Origin: JADLGL01 sp050184415
GTDB lineage: Bacteria; Pseudomonadota; Alphaproteobacteria; Rhizobiales; Kaistiaceae
Reading direction: 5' to 3'
DNA length: 64,000 bases
Assembly: GCA_050184415.1 (NCBI GenBank)
Contig: JBFXAJ010000010.1
Coordinates: 1 to 64,000, forward strand
Shown: piece after piece, positions 16,015-23,478 of the stretch
How the letters are laid out: the number at the start of each line of letters is the position of its first letter
How positions within the stretch are numbered: position 1 is the first letter of the stretch
The notes under the pieces: model-generated
What the model was told of the DNA's origin: nothing
Databases searched by the model: none
Seen by the model: only the letters and a program-made list of their open reading frames with translations
Translations under genes and position numbers: made by a program

Positions 16015-16122
16015 AAAGGGAGGCGATCAGGCCGCGGCAACGGCCGGATCGCCCCCAAGTAAGCAGAACAATGACCCGCCAACAGCAGGCCGGGGGAAAG
16101 CTGACTCTGGAAGTCAGCTTTT
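16015..16122 (+). ncRNA. Candidate small RNA or structured leader
   Basis: The stretch begins downstream of a predicted promoter. It contains a 13-bp hairpin with one internal mismatch (arms 16022-16034 and 16041-16053, starting GGCGATC and ending GATCGCC) and ends in a perfect 10-bp terminator-like hairpin (AAAGCTGACT with AGTCAGCTTT, 16097-16121) whose 3' arm runs into T residues. It has no coding potential. It could be an sRNA of about 108 bases, or the first part of a leader for the aldo/keto reductase. I do not recognise an Rfam family. Confidence 0.4.
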
Positions 16123-16175
16123 GGACATTGACCGCTAACAGGCGGCTTGTCCAGCGGAAATCGCTGTCGTCCGGT

Positions 16176-16211
16176 GCCGGACTGGGTTTTGTCCCAGTAC
16201 CGGCTGTTTTC
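16176..16211 (+). terminator. Terminator-like hairpin directly before the aldo/keto reductase start
   Basis: Arms GCCGGACTGGG and CCCAGTACCGGC pair over 11 bp with one bulged base and are followed by TGTTTTCC. The hairpin ends only a few bases before the ATG at 16214, which has no Shine-Dalgarno sequence. An attenuator role is possible. Confidence 0.5.
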
Positions 16212-16213
16212 CT

Positions 16214-16984
16214 ATGGACATTCTGACGCCTTCCGGCGCCGCCATTCCTGCGATCGGACTGGGGACGTGGGACCTCCGCGGTGCCGCGTGCCGCGACGCC
16301 GTGATCGCGGCGCTCGCGGCCGGCTATCGGCACATCGACACCGCCGCGATGTACGGCAATGAGGAAGCCGTCGGGGAGGGGCTTCGCCGCAGCGGCGTCC
16401 CGCGCGACCGGGTCTTCCTCGTCACCAAGGTGTGGCCGGACACGATCGGCGACGGCCCGTTGCAGCGATCGGCGGCCGCGAGCGCGCGCCGGCTTGGCGT
16501 CGACGCGGTCGACCTTCTCCTGATCCACTGGCCGAGTCGGAGCATTCCGCTCGCCGAAAGCATCGCCGCCCTCAACGACGCCCGCCGGCGCGGCCTTGCC
16601 GCGCATATCGGCGTCTCGAATTTCGACGCCCCGATGCTGACGCAAGCTGTGCGGCTCAGCGAGGCGCCGCTCGTCGCCGACCAACTGCCGTACCATCCCG
16701 GCCTCGACCAGTCCGACCTCCTCACGACCTGCAAGACACTCGGCGTCGCCTTCGTCTCCTATTCGCCGCTGGCGAAACGGGCGGTGCTGACCGATCGACG
16801 GATCGTCGGCATCGCCGCCCGCCATGGCCGGACGGCGGCGCAAATCGTGCTGCGCTGGCACGTCCAGCAGGGCTGCGTGGCGATCCCGAAGAGCGGCGAT
16901 CCCCAGCGGATCCGCGAGAACATCGCCGTCGTCGACTTCGCTCTCAGCCCGGAGGAGATGGCGGCGATTTTGGCGCTGCGGTGA
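16214..16984 (+). CDS. Aldo/keto reductase (2,5-diketo-D-gluconate reductase-like)
   Basis: A 256-residue NADPH-dependent reductase with the (alpha/beta)8 barrel. The catalytic tetrad is visible as Asp and Tyr in RHIDTAAMYGNEEAVG, Lys in VFLVTKVWP and His in LLLIHWPS. GVSNFDAPML and IPKSGDPQRIRENI (cofactor binding) are also typical. It is close to DkgB/YvgN-type enzymes; the substrate is unknown. The start codon lacks a ribosome-binding site and follows a terminator-like hairpin by three bases. The 3' end overlaps the convergent DUF599 gene by 41 bp. Confidence 0.92.
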   Translation: MDILTPSGAAIPAIGLGTWDLRGAACRDAVIAALAAGYRHIDTAAMYGNEEAVGEGLRRSGVPRDRVFLVTKVWPDTIGDGPLQRSAAASARRLGVDAVDLLLIHWPSRSIPLAESIAALNDARRRGLAAHIGVSNFDAPMLTQAVRLSEAPLVADQLPYHPGLDQSDLLTTCKTLGVAFVSYSPLAKRAVLTDRRIVGIAARHGRTAAQIVLRWHVQQGCVAIPKSGDPQRIRENIAVVDFALSPEEMAAILALR

Positions 16985-17672
16985 CGGTTTCGTTGAACGC
17001 GAAGGCCGGTGCCGAGAAGAACTGCCGGTGCACCAGCACGATCACCACGATCAGCGTCCCGGCAATGATGAACCACGGGCTCGCCAGCCAGCCCAGATAG
17101 GCGAGGCTGAACAGGAAGGCGCGCTGGCCGCGATTGAAGTTGCGGCTGCCGAGGGCCAGGAACAGCGCCGTCTTCTCAATCGCCGTATCGGCGGCCGGGG
17201 TTCCGGCATCGCGGGCCGGGGGCAGGGCGCCGAGGAGGATCGAGGCATAGTTGTAGAGCCGGTAGCCCCAGCTGAACTTGAAGAAGGCGTAGACGAAGAT
17301 GACGATGAGCCCGAGCACCTTCACGTCGAAGGTCACACCGGTCGAGATGTAGCCCGGCGTCAGGTCGTCGAGGACCGTCGCGACGAGGTCGCTGGAGCCG
17401 AGGATCGCGAGACACCCGCCGATGGCGAGAGCCGACGTCGACGCGAAGAACGCGCTTCCCTGCTGGAGACCGGCGATGATGTTGGTATCGGCGATCCGCA
17501 CCTCGCGCGCCTGGACGAGGCCGATCCAGGTCCGCCGCTCGCGGTTCATGGCCGAGGACAGCGTGTGACGCGACAGCGGTCCATGATCGACGATGAGGGC
17601 ATAGCCCGCCCAGGCGATCGCGAAGGCAATCATCGCTATCGCATCGAGGGCCGCGAGATTGCGAAGGTCCAC
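16944..17672 (-). CDS. DUF599 family membrane protein
   Basis: A 242-residue inner-membrane protein of the DUF599 family, common in alphaproteobacteria and without known function. About five hydrophobic segments are visible (LDAIAMIAFAIAWAGYALIV, ALAIGGCLAILGSSDL, VLGLIVIFVYAFFKFSWGY, FSLAYLGWLASPWFIIAGTL and its continuation). The conserved YNYASILLGALP and FNRGQRAFLFSLAYLGW blocks lie between them. It starts at GTG (17672). The tail is Pro/Ser-rich and overlaps the end of the aldo/keto reductase gene on the other strand. Confidence 0.88.
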   Translation of the reverse strand: MDLRNLAALDAIAMIAFAIAWAGYALIVDHGPLSRHTLSSAMNRERRTWIGLVQAREVRIADTNIIAGLQQGSAFFASTSALAIGGCLAILGSSDLVATVLDDLTPGYISTGVTFDVKVLGLIVIFVYAFFKFSWGYRLYNYASILLGALPPARDAGTPAADTAIEKTALFLALGSRNFNRGQRAFLFSLAYLGWLASPWFIIAGTLIVVIVLVHRQFFSAPAFAFNETVTAAPKSPPSPPG

Positions 17673-17858
17673 GAAAAGCGCGTCCGGACTCAGTTGCCGA
17701 CGATGCTGCCAAAGCGCCGGGGATGCGGCAACGCCATTTCCGCCGCGCTGAGTGCCTCAAGGAGAGCCATAGCCTCGTCTGCTTTTCCCTTTGACCCCCA
17801 AAAGGGCCCTGTTTATACGGAGCAACGCTTTCGGCCAGGGCTCCGCTTGCTGCCGCTC

Positions 17859-17943
17859 GCGGGCGTGGTGGAACTGGTAGACACGCTGGATTTAGGTTCC
17901 AGTGGCTGACGCCGTGGGGGTTCAAGTCCCTCCGCCCGCACCA
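17859..17943 (+). tRNA. tRNA-Leu (anticodon TAG)
   Basis: An 85-base class II tRNA with acceptor arms GCGGGCG and CGCCCGC and encoded ACCA end. The stem CTGGA/TCCAG holds the loop TTTAGGT, giving TAG, which reads CUA and CUG. It lies 84 bp upstream of the trigger factor gene, the usual place in this order. Confidence 0.96.
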
Positions 17944-18027
17944 GCTCCGCGATAGCTCGGTCAGGGGCCCTCCGAGGCAAAGGTTTTTGGCGTGACCCGG
18001 AAGGTCAGCGCGAGAGGGATGACGACG

Positions 18028-19398
18028 ATGCAGGTGACAGAGACCTTCTCCGAAGGCCTGAAGCGGGAATTCCGCGTGGTCGTTCCCCAGGCGGAGCTCG
18101 ACCAGCGGCTGACCGCGCGGCTCGACGAGCTCAAGGGCACCGCCCGCATCAAGGGATTCCGTCCCGGCAAGGTCCCGGTGACCTATCTCCGCCGCCTCGT
18201 CGGCCGTCAGACCATGTCCGAGCTCCTCGACGACATCCTCAAGGAGAAGACCGACGCGCTGCTCCGCGAGCGCGGCGAGCGGACCGCGATCCAGCCGGTC
18301 TACAATCTGCCGACCGACGAGAAGGAGGCCGAGAAGGTCCTCGACGCCAAGGCCGACCTCGAATACCAGCTCCGCTACGAGGTCCTGCCGCTGATCTCGC
18401 TGGGCGACTTCAAGTCGATCGCCATCGAGCGGCCGACTGTCGACGTTTCCGATGAGGAGATCGACCGCCAGCTTCTGCAACTCGCCCGCGGCGCCGCCAC
18501 CTATTCGACCAAGGAGGGTCCGGCCGCGGAGGGCGACCGCGTCACCATCGACTATGTCGGCAAGATCGGCGACGATCCGTTTGAGGGCGGCGCGGACACC
18601 GACTCGAACCTCGTCCTCGGCTCCAAGCAGTTCATCCCCGGCTTCGAGGACCAGCTCGTCGGCGCGTCGGCCGGCGACAAGCGGACCGTGGTGGTGACGT
18701 TCCCGGCCGACTACGGTGCGCCGCAGCTCGCCGGCAAGGAGGCCAATTTCGACGTGACGGTGAAGGAGGTGGCGTCGGCGGATTCCGTCGCCATCGACGA
18801 CACTCTCGCGACCAAGCTCGGGCTCGAGAACGTCGCGAAGCTTCGCGAAGCGGTCGCCGCCCAGCTCAACGCGCAGAATGCGCCGCTGGCGCGCCAGCGC
18901 GTGAAGCGCCAGCTTCTCGACGCGCTCGACGCGATGCACCAGTTCGATGCCCCGCCGACGCTCGTCGAGCAGGAGTTCGATGCCGTGTGGCGCGAGGTCA
19001 ACAACGACCTCCAGCGCGCCGGCCGGACCTTCGAGGACGAAGGCACCACCGAAGAGGCGGCCCGGGAGTATTACCGGCAGATCGCGAACCGCCGTGTCCG
19101 GCTCGGCCTCGTGCTGGCCGAGATCGGCGAGCGCAACCGCATCGACGTGACCGATCAGGAGCTACAGCGCGCGCTTGCCGCCGAGGTCCGCCGCAATCCG
19201 GGCCAGGAGAAGGCACTCTACGACTATTACCAGGCGAGCCCCGCCAATCTGAACCGGCTCCGCGCGCCGCTGTTCGAGGAGAAGGTGGTCGACTTCCTGC
19301 TCGAGCTTGCGAACGTCACCGATCGCACCGTTTCGCGGCAGGAGCTGGTTGCCATGCTCGACGCCGACGAGCCGGCGTTCCCCAAGGCCGTGGCCTAG
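18028..19398 (+). CDS. tig: Trigger factor, ribosome-associated chaperone and prolyl isomerase
   Basis: A 456-residue protein. The N-terminal ribosome-binding domain carries the docking signature GFRPGKVPVTYLRR (about residues 44-57). A PPIase (FKBP-like) domain follows (about 160-245: DRVTIDYVGKIGDDPFEGG, FIPGFEDQLVGASAGD), then the helical C-terminal cradle. The ATG at 18028 (MQVTET) matches family starts and has GAGAGGG about nine bases upstream; the ATG at 18019 is too close to that site. It is the first of the tig-clpP-clpX-lon proteostasis series, each gene with its own sizeable leader. Confidence 0.97.
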   Translation: MQVTETFSEGLKREFRVVVPQAELDQRLTARLDELKGTARIKGFRPGKVPVTYLRRLVGRQTMSELLDDILKEKTDALLRERGERTAIQPVYNLPTDEKEAEKVLDAKADLEYQLRYEVLPLISLGDFKSIAIERPTVDVSDEEIDRQLLQLARGAATYSTKEGPAAEGDRVTIDYVGKIGDDPFEGGADTDSNLVLGSKQFIPGFEDQLVGASAGDKRTVVVTFPADYGAPQLAGKEANFDVTVKEVASADSVAIDDTLATKLGLENVAKLREAVAAQLNAQNAPLARQRVKRQLLDALDAMHQFDAPPTLVEQEFDAVWREVNNDLQRAGRTFEDEGTTEEAAREYYRQIANRRVRLGLVLAEIGERNRIDVTDQELQRALAAEVRRNPGQEKALYDYYQASPANLNRLRAPLFEEKVVDFLLELANVTDRTVSRQELVAMLDADEPAFPKAVA

Positions 19399-19545
19399 GA
19401 CCGCCGGTCTCGCGACATCGTTTGGAGCGCCTGCCGGGCCGACCCTTTCTTCGGCGCGGCGGGTGCCCTACATATCGACCGATCAGGTATTGGCCGACTC
19501 GGAGTCGGCCCGCCGGTCGATGGCCCGGGGCGAAGGACTCTCCAC

Positions 19546-20187
19546 ATGATGCGCGATCCCGTTGAAGTTACGATGAACACTCTGGTGCCGATGGTGGTCG
19601 AGCAGACCAACCGCGGCGAACGCGCGTTCGACATCTACTCGCGGCTCCTCAAGGAGCGCATCATCTTCGTGACCGGTCCGATCGAGGACTACGGCGCGTC
19701 GCTCATCACGGCGCAGCTCCTCTTCCTCGAGGCCGACAATCCGAAGAAGCCGATCTCGATGTACATCAACTCGCCGGGCGGCGTGGTCACCGCCGGCATG
19801 GCGATCTACGACACGATGCAATTCATCAAGCCGCCGGTGGCGACGCTTTGCATCGGCCAGGCCGCCTCGATGGGCTCGCTGCTCCTGGCCGCCGGCGCTC
19901 CGGGAATGCGCGCTGCGCTCCCGAATGCCCGGATCATGCTGCACCAACCGTCGGGAGGTTTTCAGGGCCAGGCGTCGGACATCGAGCGCCATGCCGAGGA
20001 CATCATCAAGATGAAGCGGCGGCTGAACGAGATCTATGTCAAGCACACCGGCAAGCCGTATGAGGTCATCGAGCGTACTTTGGACCGCGACTTCTTCCAG
20101 ACTGCGACCGAGGCCCGCGATTTCGGCATCGTTGACCGTGTCGTCAACAACCGATCCGAGGAAGAGATCGCAGTAGCGGCCGCCTGA
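19546..20187 (+). CDS. clpP: ATP-dependent Clp protease proteolytic subunit
   Basis: A 213-residue serine peptidase that forms the ClpP tetradecamer. The catalytic serine lies in GQAASMGSLLLAAG, the histidine in IMLHQPSGGFQGQA and the aspartate in the TLDRDFF region. INSPGGVVTAGMAIYDTM is the substrate-binding strand. MRDPVE is the usual rhizobial start; two adjacent ATGs (19546, 19549) are possible, with AAGGA upstream. In the 147-bp leader a perfect 8-bp hairpin (19492-19510, GGCCGACT with AGTCGGCC) lies 36 bp before the start. Confidence 0.97.
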   Translation: MMRDPVEVTMNTLVPMVVEQTNRGERAFDIYSRLLKERIIFVTGPIEDYGASLITAQLLFLEADNPKKPISMYINSPGGVVTAGMAIYDTMQFIKPPVATLCIGQAASMGSLLLAAGAPGMRAALPNARIMLHQPSGGFQGQASDIERHAEDIIKMKRRLNEIYVKHTGKPYEVIERTLDRDFFQTATEARDFGIVDRVVNNRSEEEIAVAAA

Positions 20188-20409
20188 GGGTGGATGTCTC
20201 GTGTGTCCGGTGCGACATTGCGGAGTGCCGGACGGTGTTAGTGTCTCTTGAACAAATCGCCGATAGCGTGGTTGGATCGTTGAGCGCATGTCGCCGGAGG
20301 GACGAGGGCTGATCACCTCCCGATCCGAATACCTGAGGGGAGCCGCAGAACCGGCGGCTCGCGATCGGGCGCCCGGCTATCGACAGCGTAACAGCCAAGG
20401 GTGTTGGGA

Positions 20410-21675
20410 ATGAGCAAGGTCAGCGGCAGCGACGGCAAGAACACCCTCTACTGCTCCTTCTGCGGAAAGAGCCAGCATGAGGTCCGTAAGCTTATTGCCG
20501 GGCCGACTGTCTTCATCTGCGACGAATGCGTCGAACTGTGCATGGACATCATACGCGAGGAGTCGAAATCCTCGCTGGTGAAGTCGCGCGAAGGGGTGCC
20601 GACCCCGCACGAGATCTGCTCGGTGCTGGACGACTATGTCATCGGCCAGCGCCACGCGAAGCGCGTGCTCTCGGTCGCCGTCCACAATCACTACAAGCGG
20701 CTCAATCATGCCGCGAAGAACAACGACGTCGAGCTGGCGAAGTCGAACATCCTGCTGATCGGGCCGACCGGCTGCGGCAAGACGCTGCTCGCGCAGACGC
20801 TCGCCCGCATCCTCGACGTGCCGTTCACGATGGCCGATGCGACCACGCTCACCGAAGCCGGCTATGTCGGCGAGGACGTCGAGAACATCATCCTCAAGCT
20901 GCTCCAGGCTGCCGACTACAATGTCGAGCGGGCGCAGCGCGGCATCGTCTACATTGATGAGGTCGACAAGATCTCCCGCAAGTCCGACAACCCGTCGATC
21001 ACGCGCGACGTGTCGGGCGAGGGCGTCCAGCAGGCGCTCCTGAAGATCATGGAAGGCACCGTCGCCTCCGTGCCGCCTCAGGGCGGCAGGAAACACCCGC
21101 AGCAGGAATTCCTGCAGGTCGACACGACGAACATCCTCTTCATCTGCGGCGGCGCTTTCGCGGGCCTCGAGAAGATCATCGCCGACCGCGGCCGGGCGAC
21201 GTCGATCGGCTTCGGCGCCCGCGTGGCGGCGCCCGAGGACCGGCGTACAGGCGAGCTGTTCCGCGAGGTCGAGCCCGAGGATCTCCTGAAGTTCGGCCTG
21301 ATACCCGAGTTCGTCGGCCGTCTGCCGGTCGTGGCGACACTCGAGGATCTCGACGAGGAAGCGCTGATCCGCATCCTGTCGGAGCCGAAGAACGCGCTGA
21401 TCAAGCAGTACCAGCGTCTCTTCGACATGGAGAATGTCGAGCTGACCATCCATCCCGACGCGCTGTCGTCGATCGCCAAGAAGGCGATCGAACGCAAGAC
21501 CGGCGCCCGCGGCCTCCGCTCGATCATGGAGGCGATCCTCCTCGAGACGATGTTCGACCTTCCCGCCCTCGACGGCGTCCAGGAAGTCGTCATCTCGCCC
21601 GAGGTTGTCGAGGGCAACGCCCGGCCGCTCTACATCTACTCCGAGCGCCAGGCCGACGCGTCGACCTCGGCCTAG
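20410..21675 (+). CDS. clpX: ATP-dependent Clp protease ATP-binding subunit ClpX
   Basis: A 421-residue AAA+ unfoldase that feeds ClpP. It has the N-terminal zinc-binding domain (YCSFCGKSQ ... FICDECVELC), Walker A GPTGCGKTLLAQ, Walker B IVYIDEVDKI, the pore loop GYVGEDVE and sensor 2 TGARGLRSIMEAILL. The ATG at 20410 (MSKVSGSDGKNTLYC) fits all relatives; an in-frame GTG at 20401 is less likely. The 222-bp leader after clpP includes a 7-bp hairpin (20340-20360) without a T-run, so clpX probably has its own promoter. Confidence 0.97.
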   Translation: MSKVSGSDGKNTLYCSFCGKSQHEVRKLIAGPTVFICDECVELCMDIIREESKSSLVKSREGVPTPHEICSVLDDYVIGQRHAKRVLSVAVHNHYKRLNHAAKNNDVELAKSNILLIGPTGCGKTLLAQTLARILDVPFTMADATTLTEAGYVGEDVENIILKLLQAADYNVERAQRGIVYIDEVDKISRKSDNPSITRDVSGEGVQQALLKIMEGTVASVPPQGGRKHPQQEFLQVDTTNILFICGGAFAGLEKIIADRGRATSIGFGARVAAPEDRRTGELFREVEPEDLLKFGLIPEFVGRLPVVATLEDLDEEALIRILSEPKNALIKQYQRLFDMENVELTIHPDALSSIAKKAIERKTGARGLRSIMEAILLETMFDLPALDGVQEVVISPEVVEGNARPLYIYSERQADASTSA

Positions 21676-21686
21676 CGCCGCCACGC

Positions 21687-21753
21687 ACTCCCGAGCCTCC
21701 CCCTTGCGGGGAGGCGGAAGCTTGCGACTGCAGGGAGCAAGCTTCGGTGGGGG
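21687..21753. repeat. Composite intergenic repeat, copy A
   Basis: About 67 bp beginning ACTCCCGAGCCTCCCCCTTG and continuing through GGGGAGGCGGAAG to GAGCAAGCTTCGGTGGGGG. It contains the inverted pair CCTCCCC/GGGGAGG. Near-identical copies lie at 21932-21999 and 23025-23090. The surrounding 457-bp gap (21676-22132) has no gene. A second shared segment (CCCACGGTTTCGCGTCGGC, near 21799) reappears near 23136. Confidence 0.8.
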
Positions 21754-21931
21754 CCTGTGACTCGCCGTCTGCTCCGGACTCGCGGACAGGCCGCGACCCC
21801 CCACGGTTTCGCGTCGGCTCCGCCTCGCGAAAAACCGCTCCCCCTCAAGGGCGGAGCTCGGTGCTTGCGGTGATGCCTCGGCGGCCTCGCCGCCGGAGCA
21901 AGCGGCGCAGTGGGACCCAGCCGTGCACCAA

Positions 21932-21999
21932 ACTCCCGAGCCTCCCCCTTGAGGGGAGGCGGAAGCCTGCGACTGCAAGGAGCAAGCTTCGGTGGGGGT
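21932..21999. repeat. Composite intergenic repeat, copy B
   Basis: Same element and orientation as copy A, differing mainly in the spacer of the CCTCCCC hairpin (TTGA instead of TTGC) and in single bases of the right half. Confidence 0.8.
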
Positions 22000-22122
22000 C
22001 GCGGCCCTTCGACTCGCGCCGACGATCGCGGCACGACGGCCAACTGACCCCTAGGCGCGACCCGCCCTGAGTGAAGCCGGCCTCGCGATAGCCCCTTGCT
22101 CACCGTCGACCGATGCATTAAC

Positions 22123-22142
22123 ACTGAACCAAATGGTTCAGT
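22123..22142. promoter_or_regulatory. Operator palindrome overlapping the arsR start codon
   Basis: Perfect 9-bp arms ACTGAACCA and TGGTTCAGT separated by AA. The right arm contains the last two bases of the ATG at 22133. A weak promoter pair (TTGCTC, 16 bp, TTAACA) lies just upstream, so binding here would block initiation. It is the likely self-regulation site of the ArsR protein. Confidence 0.7.
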
Positions 22143-22498
22143 TTCATTCACCCCAGCTCGACACTTCGTTCGCCGCACTCTCGGACCCCACGAGGCGCGG
22201 CGTGCTCGAGCAGCTTGGACGCGGCGACGCCTCGATCACTGACCTCGCGGTCAGGTTCCACATGACGCTGACCGGCATGAAGAAGCATGTCGGCGTCCTC
22301 GAGGAGGCGGGGCTGGTCGTCACCGAGAAGGTCGGCCGCGTGCGCACCTGCCGGCTCGGCCGGCGCCGGCTCGAGGAAGAGGCGGCGTGGATCGAGCGCT
22401 ATCGCCGGACCTGGGAAGAACGCTTCCACCAACTCGACGCGATCGTCGAGGAACTGAAACAGAAGGAGACGGAAGATGGACGCAAGGCCGGAAGCTAG
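22133..22498 (+). CDS. ArsR-family transcriptional regulator
   Basis: A 121-residue winged helix-turn-helix repressor: FAALSDPTRRGVLEQLGRGDA, then the recognition region MTLTGMKKHVGVLEEAGLV and a charged helical tail (WIERYRRTWEERFHQLDAIV). It lacks the Cys metal-binding motif of arsenic sensors and belongs to the subgroup paired with SRPBCC proteins. Its ATG lies inside a perfect palindrome, so autoregulation is likely. The SRPBCC gene overlaps its 3' end by 23 bp. Confidence 0.9.
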   Translation: MVQFHSPQLDTSFAALSDPTRRGVLEQLGRGDASITDLAVRFHMTLTGMKKHVGVLEEAGLVVTEKVGRVRTCRLGRRRLEEEAAWIERYRRTWEERFHQLDAIVEELKQKETEDGRKAGS

Positions 22499-23000
22499 CC
22501 TCACCGCGGGCCTCGTGAAGAACCTGACGAGCGTGGAGCGGACATCCGACCGCGAGCTCGTCATCAAGCGGACCTTCGACGGCCCCGCGCGGATCGTGTT
22601 CGAAGCCTGGACGACGCCGGAGATCCTGAGGCGATGGTGGATACCGCGTTCGAGCGGCATGTCGTTCGTCAAATGCGAGCTGGATGCCCGGGTCGGCGGA
22701 CAATACCGGTTCGAGTTCGCCCACCCCGACTGGCCGGGGCCGGCCGCCTTCTTCGGGCGCTACCTCGAGGTGACGCCGCCCTCGCGCCTCGTCTGGACCA
22801 ACGAGGAAAACCCCGACGCCTCGGTGACCACCGTGACCCTGGAGGAGAAGGGCGGGAAGACATATCTCGTCCTCCACGACCTCTACAGCTCGAAGGAGGC
22901 GCTCGATGCCGCCATGGAAGGCATGGCGAACGGCACGCCCGCGCAGTTCGAGCAGCTCGACGACCTTCTCGCTATGCTGGGCGGAAGGGCCGGGCGGTAG
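22476..23000 (+). CDS. SRPBCC (AHSA1-like) domain protein
   Basis: A 174-residue START/Bet v 1-like protein with a ligand-binding helix-grip fold. Typical blocks are RELVIKRTFDGPARIVFEAW, PEILRRWWIP, GGQYRFEF, FFGRYLEVTPPSRLVWTNEE and the long C-terminal helix ending EQLDDLLAML. AAGGAGACGGAAG precedes the ATG. It is co-translated with the ArsR regulator. Pairs of this type are widespread; the ligand is not known. Confidence 0.9.
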   Translation: MDARPEASLTAGLVKNLTSVERTSDRELVIKRTFDGPARIVFEAWTTPEILRRWWIPRSSGMSFVKCELDARVGGQYRFEFAHPDWPGPAAFFGRYLEVTPPSRLVWTNEENPDASVTTVTLEEKGGKTYLVLHDLYSSKEALDAAMEGMANGTPAQFEQLDDLLAMLGGRAGR

Positions 23001-23024
23001 AAGCCGTCGGCCTCCGTGCCCCAC

Positions 23025-23090
23025 ACTCCCGAGCCTCCCCCTTGAGGGGAGGCGGAAGGTTGCGACTGCAAGGAGCAAGCTTCGGAGCGG
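23025..23090. repeat. Composite intergenic repeat, copy C
   Basis: Third copy of the element at 21687 and 21932, same orientation, diverging after GCAAGCTTCGG. It is followed from about 23136 by the second shared segment. The gap 23001-23478 carries no gene; its right end must hold the lon promoter. Confidence 0.8.
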
Positions 23091-23478
23091 GTGCGGACTG
23101 ACGTCCGGTGCGGAGCGAGCCGAGAGGCACAGACTCCCACGGTTCGCGTCGGCTTCGCGGGACCGCTTCGCACCGGCCTCGTCGCCGATAGGACGCGGCT
23201 CCCCACGTCCTCGGCCCGTCGCGCACCCCTGGTATCGCCGTTGCGACCGGCCCCGGGAAGGAACCCACGCGCCCCTGTCACATTGATGTCGCAGGAGCAC
23301 GGATCCTCCCGCCGGAAGCCCTTGAAAGCCCCGGTGCCGAGAGCCACTTCATTCCCTGAAGTTGCAGGCCAAGCGCCTTGATCCGGTTTCGGCCCCATTC
23401 GGGTCCGTTTATCGCACCACAATCGGTTGCCTGCGCCGCTCCGGCCGTTTTACGGTCCGGACAATGAGAGAGGTTGCC

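Noticed and set aside
23377..23400. Heat-shock (RpoH) promoter before lon: CTTGAT and CCCCATTC
   Set aside because: The two boxes are only 10 bp apart, while 13 or more is normal for this box definition. The likeness may be chance.
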